Assembly (NCBI GenBank): GCA_019633425.1
Contig: WSUB01000097.1
Span: 62,001 to 126,000, forward strand
Source: Tulasnella sp. 424
Lineage: Eukaryota; Basidiomycota; Agaricomycetes; Cantharellales; Tulasnellaceae
Direction: 5' to 3'
DNA: 64,000 bases
The notes under the pieces are model-generated. The model was not told the origin of the DNA and did not search any database. It saw only the letters and a list, made by a program, of their open reading frames with translations. The translations under genes were made by a program, and so were the position numbers. Positions 60,667 through 64,000 of the stretch are shown here, piece after piece; position 1 is the stretch's first letter, and each line of letters opens with the position of its first letter.

Positions 60667-61533
60667 TTAGAGAAGTATATGGGTAGGGAAGCACAAAGGT
60701 GTAGCGGCATCGATTGTCGCACTTGCTGTTCTTATAAACTGTCCGTCCCCGTCCTTTATTTGAGACTTCCAGCCCCAGCACCTTGGCAACAGAAAGTTAG
60801 ATAAAGGCAAAAGATCAGAATATAAGAAACTAACAGACCTGAAACAAGGGAGCAGTCGTAATAATGGTTACGATGCACTCGATCTAAAGATAAATTGATC
60901 CTGATTAGGAATGTGTATAGCGCACGTATTCGTAAACATCTCCGAAATGGGTACGTGCGACAACCATGCTACGTCCCCCCTCCCTAGATATCACACTCTG
61001 AAATTTCAGCTCAAATATATATCAACCTCCTACGCTTGAACTTTATTTGTGTGGGGAAGAGTGACATCTGTCCAAATTAGGCGAATGGAAACGGGGGCTG
61101 TAGACCCGCTCGATGAGTGAGACGAATCCCAAAAACACCAAGGCAGGTACCTCTACATCCATATGATAACGGTAGTGAACCATAATTCATTGGTCTCTCC
61201 GTGGAGATTCATTGTCTTAACGAGCTCAGGGAAGAATCTTGACTACCACTGGGCAACTCGGTTTCAACAAGAGCTCCAAAGGGTTCAGTATTAGATGGAG
61301 CACAAAGAGTCAAGCTGCCGAATTCGTCTTGAATACCATTGAAACAGAGAGGAAGGAATAGGGCCGACCCTCTCCATCGCTTGCCGCATAGTGCACTGCC
61401 TGACAAGCCACCGTTCCTTTGTCCATGCATTGGGGTGTACACATTGCCGATTGAACGACAGCGCACACTGCGTTCAAGAAAAAGACCACGCCCAGACTTC
61501 ACTGGTCAGAAAACTCTTCGAATCATCCTTCTC
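60667..61533. other. Divergent intergenic region between D1 and C1
   Basis: Contains the 5' regions of D1 (-) and C1 (+). AT-rich stretches such as CTCAAATATATATC at about 61010 could be core promoter. I see no other gene; the plus-strand frame from 61339 precedes a better ATG at 61534. Confidence 0.5.
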
Positions 61534-62952
61534 ATGCAACAGTTCGCTGCAACATACTCCGAGGCTGAGCTCTGGCTCACTGATCTCTCGAATAACGGTC
61601 CGCCAAATATGGAGTCTTATGGCTCCATTATTCAAGAACTTGATGTTCTAATCCAATCGCAAGAGCAATCTGTCAGTGTAGACGTTTGGGATGACGATGC
61701 TCGATCACCGCTGACGACATGATCTATGCTAGCGGCTTCTCGGACCGTCAACATCGCAGCAATCAACGGACCTAGGTCCCTTGGCTCCTGCACCTTGCAT
61801 ACCAGCTCCTAGGCGAGCACTTACTGTGCCGGAGGTCGGCACCCCACGTAATCGGGGAAGCAGCCAGCCTGTCGGTGGCCTGAAACTTGCGCCCGTTGGC
61901 ACCATTGGTGCTAACGTCAGCAGGGGAAACAAAGGTTTCCCTAGTCTAGTTCCACTTCCTAGCCTTTGCAACCCCAAACCTTACAAGCCCGCAACAGACG
62001 CCGCGAAAGAGACTCAAAATTTTATTGCTACTCTTAACGAATACGCAAATAGCTTGGAGTTCGTTGGGTAAGTGAATTGTAGTCGTTCGCTCGGCTGCGT
62101 TTGACATCCCCATCAATACTCCAGCCAGATCGGGGAGACTCAAAAGGCTCGTGAATTAATTGTTGGCTCAGCAATCCCCCTTTTCTTCCTGTCCGACTTT
62201 GTACGAGCAGCGAAACCTCCTTTGGCGAAAGCTATCCAATTACTCAACAGCACCCGAGCAACAGCCGAGTCGCTGGCGCTAGACATCCAAGGACCACTTC
62301 GCCAGCTCGTGGATGCGCTAGAGATAATAAAACGGCTTTCAGTGGAATGGAAGGTGATGGTATGCGAGAAACATCATTCCCCCGGTTCTGGAGCTACAAT
62401 TCGATAGCTTATACTCCTCTTCTTTTCATAGATGGAGGAGCGACTGCTTGGTGCTCCTAAGCAACAGGATGAGAGCTTAACTGAAAAAGGTGCCAGATAC
62501 GTAAAGCGCAATTACGAAAATTGGAGGGCTTTCCTTCAGACGGCGGGTTGCGGCGTCTTCCTAGCAGGCACAATCTGGCAAGAGGTGGTTATGGAGCATG
62601 CTCAGACAATATTGTTTAGCGGGGCTAGTCTGGCTATGACAACTGCCAACGTTATCGGTTCGGCTGGGGAAGGTTCGTGTATCGGGCTCACGCTTTCAAG
62701 TGTACTCATATTACTCCAATCTGGGTTGCTACAGTGGCGCAACTTACGGAGAAGAGAAAAGAGAATTGCCGCGGGAAACATCAAGATTACCTCTTTCCTG
62801 CCATGGGTGACTTTGTAAAAGAATTTAGTAGTATTCTGCAGGATCTCGACCCGAAGGGATCGACTTGGACTGGGAACCCGGGTCCCCACCTTACCCAGCT
62901 GGCCGACGAGGTTCGTACTGCGCAGGTTGTTTCCTCCTGCATGCGATCATAA
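61534..62952 (+). CDS. Family C protein with C-terminal membrane segments, copy C1
   Basis: ATG 61534 gives MQQFAATYSEAELWLTDL, then QELDVLIQSQEQSVSVDVWDD. A second exon (about 61775-62067) is Pro/Arg-rich and then helical (TDAAKETQNFIATLNEYANSL). After an intron come QKARELIVGSAIPLFFLSDF, AKAIQLLNSTRATAESLALD and QLVDALEIIKRLSVEWK, then MEERLLGAPKQQDESLTEK and YVKRNYENWRAFLQTAGCG. Hydrophobic segments follow: VFLAGTIW, ILFSGASLAMTTANVIGSAG and GLTLSSVLILLQSGLLQW. The frame stops at 62818 (FLPWVTL). A different frame continues the pattern shared with the fragment at 44440 (QDYLFPAMGDFVKEFSSIL to 62952), so either an intron or a 1-base shift lies near 62770. No named domain. Function unknown. 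Confidence 0.6.
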
Positions 62953-63019
62953 AAGCTAAATCCTTTCTCAAAGGTGGATGCAATAAACAATGTATTAACG
63001 ACATGGAGATTAGGGAAGG

Positions 63020-64000
63020 AGGATGGTAGTACTGGGATCCCGCGGGTTTCAGAGTTTTAGACGTCATAATCCTATTGTAATCTGTGATGAGGAATGGAAC
63101 GGAGATTCACAGGGGAAGTCCAGTGTACTGACCCATGATCGCCGACCTTATACCTGGAGGAGCCAGCCTGATAAGATCCACCCCCTTCTCTCTATCGATC
63201 CAGAATTTTTTGATGAGGTCGGATACCACAGCCCATTGTTTTATCAGTTCCTTGCTGCGTCCCGAGGATATGATCGATGTACGATTATCTATCATCGTGC
63301 TTGGAGGTACAGCTTCAATGCTTGAGCCGAGCTGATCCCAAAAGCTCCCCAGACGTTCAATGGTCTCCCTGAGCTCTCGGGTACAGCGTAGGATTAGCTC
63401 GATGCGTCCATCCAGGGCCGTTGTTGAGGGCGTGATGTCCTCCCATGAATTGAACCACCACATCGACCATAGTTCGATTCCCTCCCGAGGCTTCGGCCTC
63501 GTCCCAACATCGTGTATCCAGCGTTGTATAAGCGTCCACTCGCTCGAGGACCGTTCGACTGCGCGGGACGCGATTCGACATGCACCACGGAGCTCTGCCG
63601 CAACGTCTGCCCAAATACCAACGCAGTCATGAATCGCGTCTTCGCCAATGTCGCCGAGCCAGTATTCAATCATCTCGAAGTAATTACGCGGGGTGATGTT
63701 GGGTAAATCAGATTCCAAGCGCACAATTTCTCTAACCCTGGCTTCGCGGACCATTTCGGTCAGTTCTTTGCGGAGAGCTTCGTCAGGGTACTCGCAAACC
63801 GCCCGGCAGAAGTCGCGTATGTGCGTTGGTATTTGGCATATATTGGTGGAGAGTTTCTCAATGATGACGTAAAGTTCCGACCATCGCGCTGCTCCGAAAA
63901 CCTCGTCCTAGGACGCTTCTGAGCCACGACACCTGGGGCTGGAGGGAGAGTGGCGTACCATGAGTAGAAGCTACTTCGCTGCTCTGCAATCAATCGTGCT
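63020..64000 (-). CDS. Orphan family B, copy B3 (5' part beyond window)
   Basis: Last exon of a third family B gene. After a CTAG acceptor near 63908 it reads DEVFGAARWSELYVIIEKL, FCRAVCEYPDEALRKEL, VREARVREIVRLESDLPN, YWLGDIGEDAIHDC, SEWTLIQRWIHDVG, IERLGSFWDQLGSSIEAVP and MIKQWAVVSDLI-like, ending near RLAPPGIRSAIMGQY or shortly after. No stop is seen in this exon. The N-terminal exons fall outside the window, so intactness cannot be judged. It is convergent with C1, as B1 is with the C fragment at 44300-44600. Confidence 0.7.

Noticed and set aside
1..64000. CRISPR arrays, bacterial operons or integrated virus
   Set aside because: No regularly spaced short repeats, no operon-like gene packing and no viral replication or capsid genes were recognised; intron-rich genes point to a fungal chromosome.

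Overview
The window is eukaryotic nuclear DNA from a filamentous fungus, most likely an agaricomycete basidiomycete. The genes are rich in short introns (about 50-80 bp, GT..AG). They include a Zn(II)2Cys6 regulator, a Lee1-like CCCH protein, a DxxxD-type cation diffusion facilitator and a Num1/ApsA-like cortical anchor. I cannot name the species; Cantharellales (Rhizoctonia/Ceratobasidium-like) is a guess. Exon structures were inferred by eye from splice signals and paralogue comparison. I saw no rRNA, tRNA, CRISPR array or clear transposase.

Region 1 (1-23.4 kb) is a minus-strand tandem array of six paralogues. Each carries exon-split Cys motifs (C-x2-C-x11-C-x3-C), then a PARP/ART-like fold. 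In copies 4 and 5 an acidic linker and a NADAR domain follow. Copies 2 and 3 have lost NADAR at the same ancestral junction, copy 6 stops inside the acidic linker, and copy 1 is cut by the window edge. All six appear to have lost the H and E of the PARP H-Y-E triad. Upstream of copies 2-6 lies a conserved CGG-N6-CGG site that fits the Hap1 consensus CGGnnnTAnCGG. The last of these lies in a divergent promoter shared with a plus-strand zinc-motif/NADAR gene (23.86-27.57 kb). The locus therefore looks like a fast-evolving ADP-ribose-related gene cluster with common regulation.

Region 2 (27.6-36.7 kb) is ordinary: a Zn2Cys6 transcription factor (+) and a CCCH zinc-finger gene (-).

Region 3 (36.9-64 kb) is a patchwork of segmental duplications. 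Two CDF transporters lie in tandem; the second holds an N gap flanked by a perfect 78-bp duplication, which looks like an assembly artefact. The unit [CDF <- | -> orphan gene A] recurs at 41.6/42.0 kb and 54.4/54.8 kb. Orphan families A (+) and B (-) are related two-part helical proteins with matching intron positions. Families C (+) and D (-) carry predicted membrane segments, and the same D/C recombinant junction occurs twice. A Num1/ApsA-like pseudogene (49.7-53.6 kb) sits between duplicated blocks; its PH domain carries two nonsense codons and two frameshifts.
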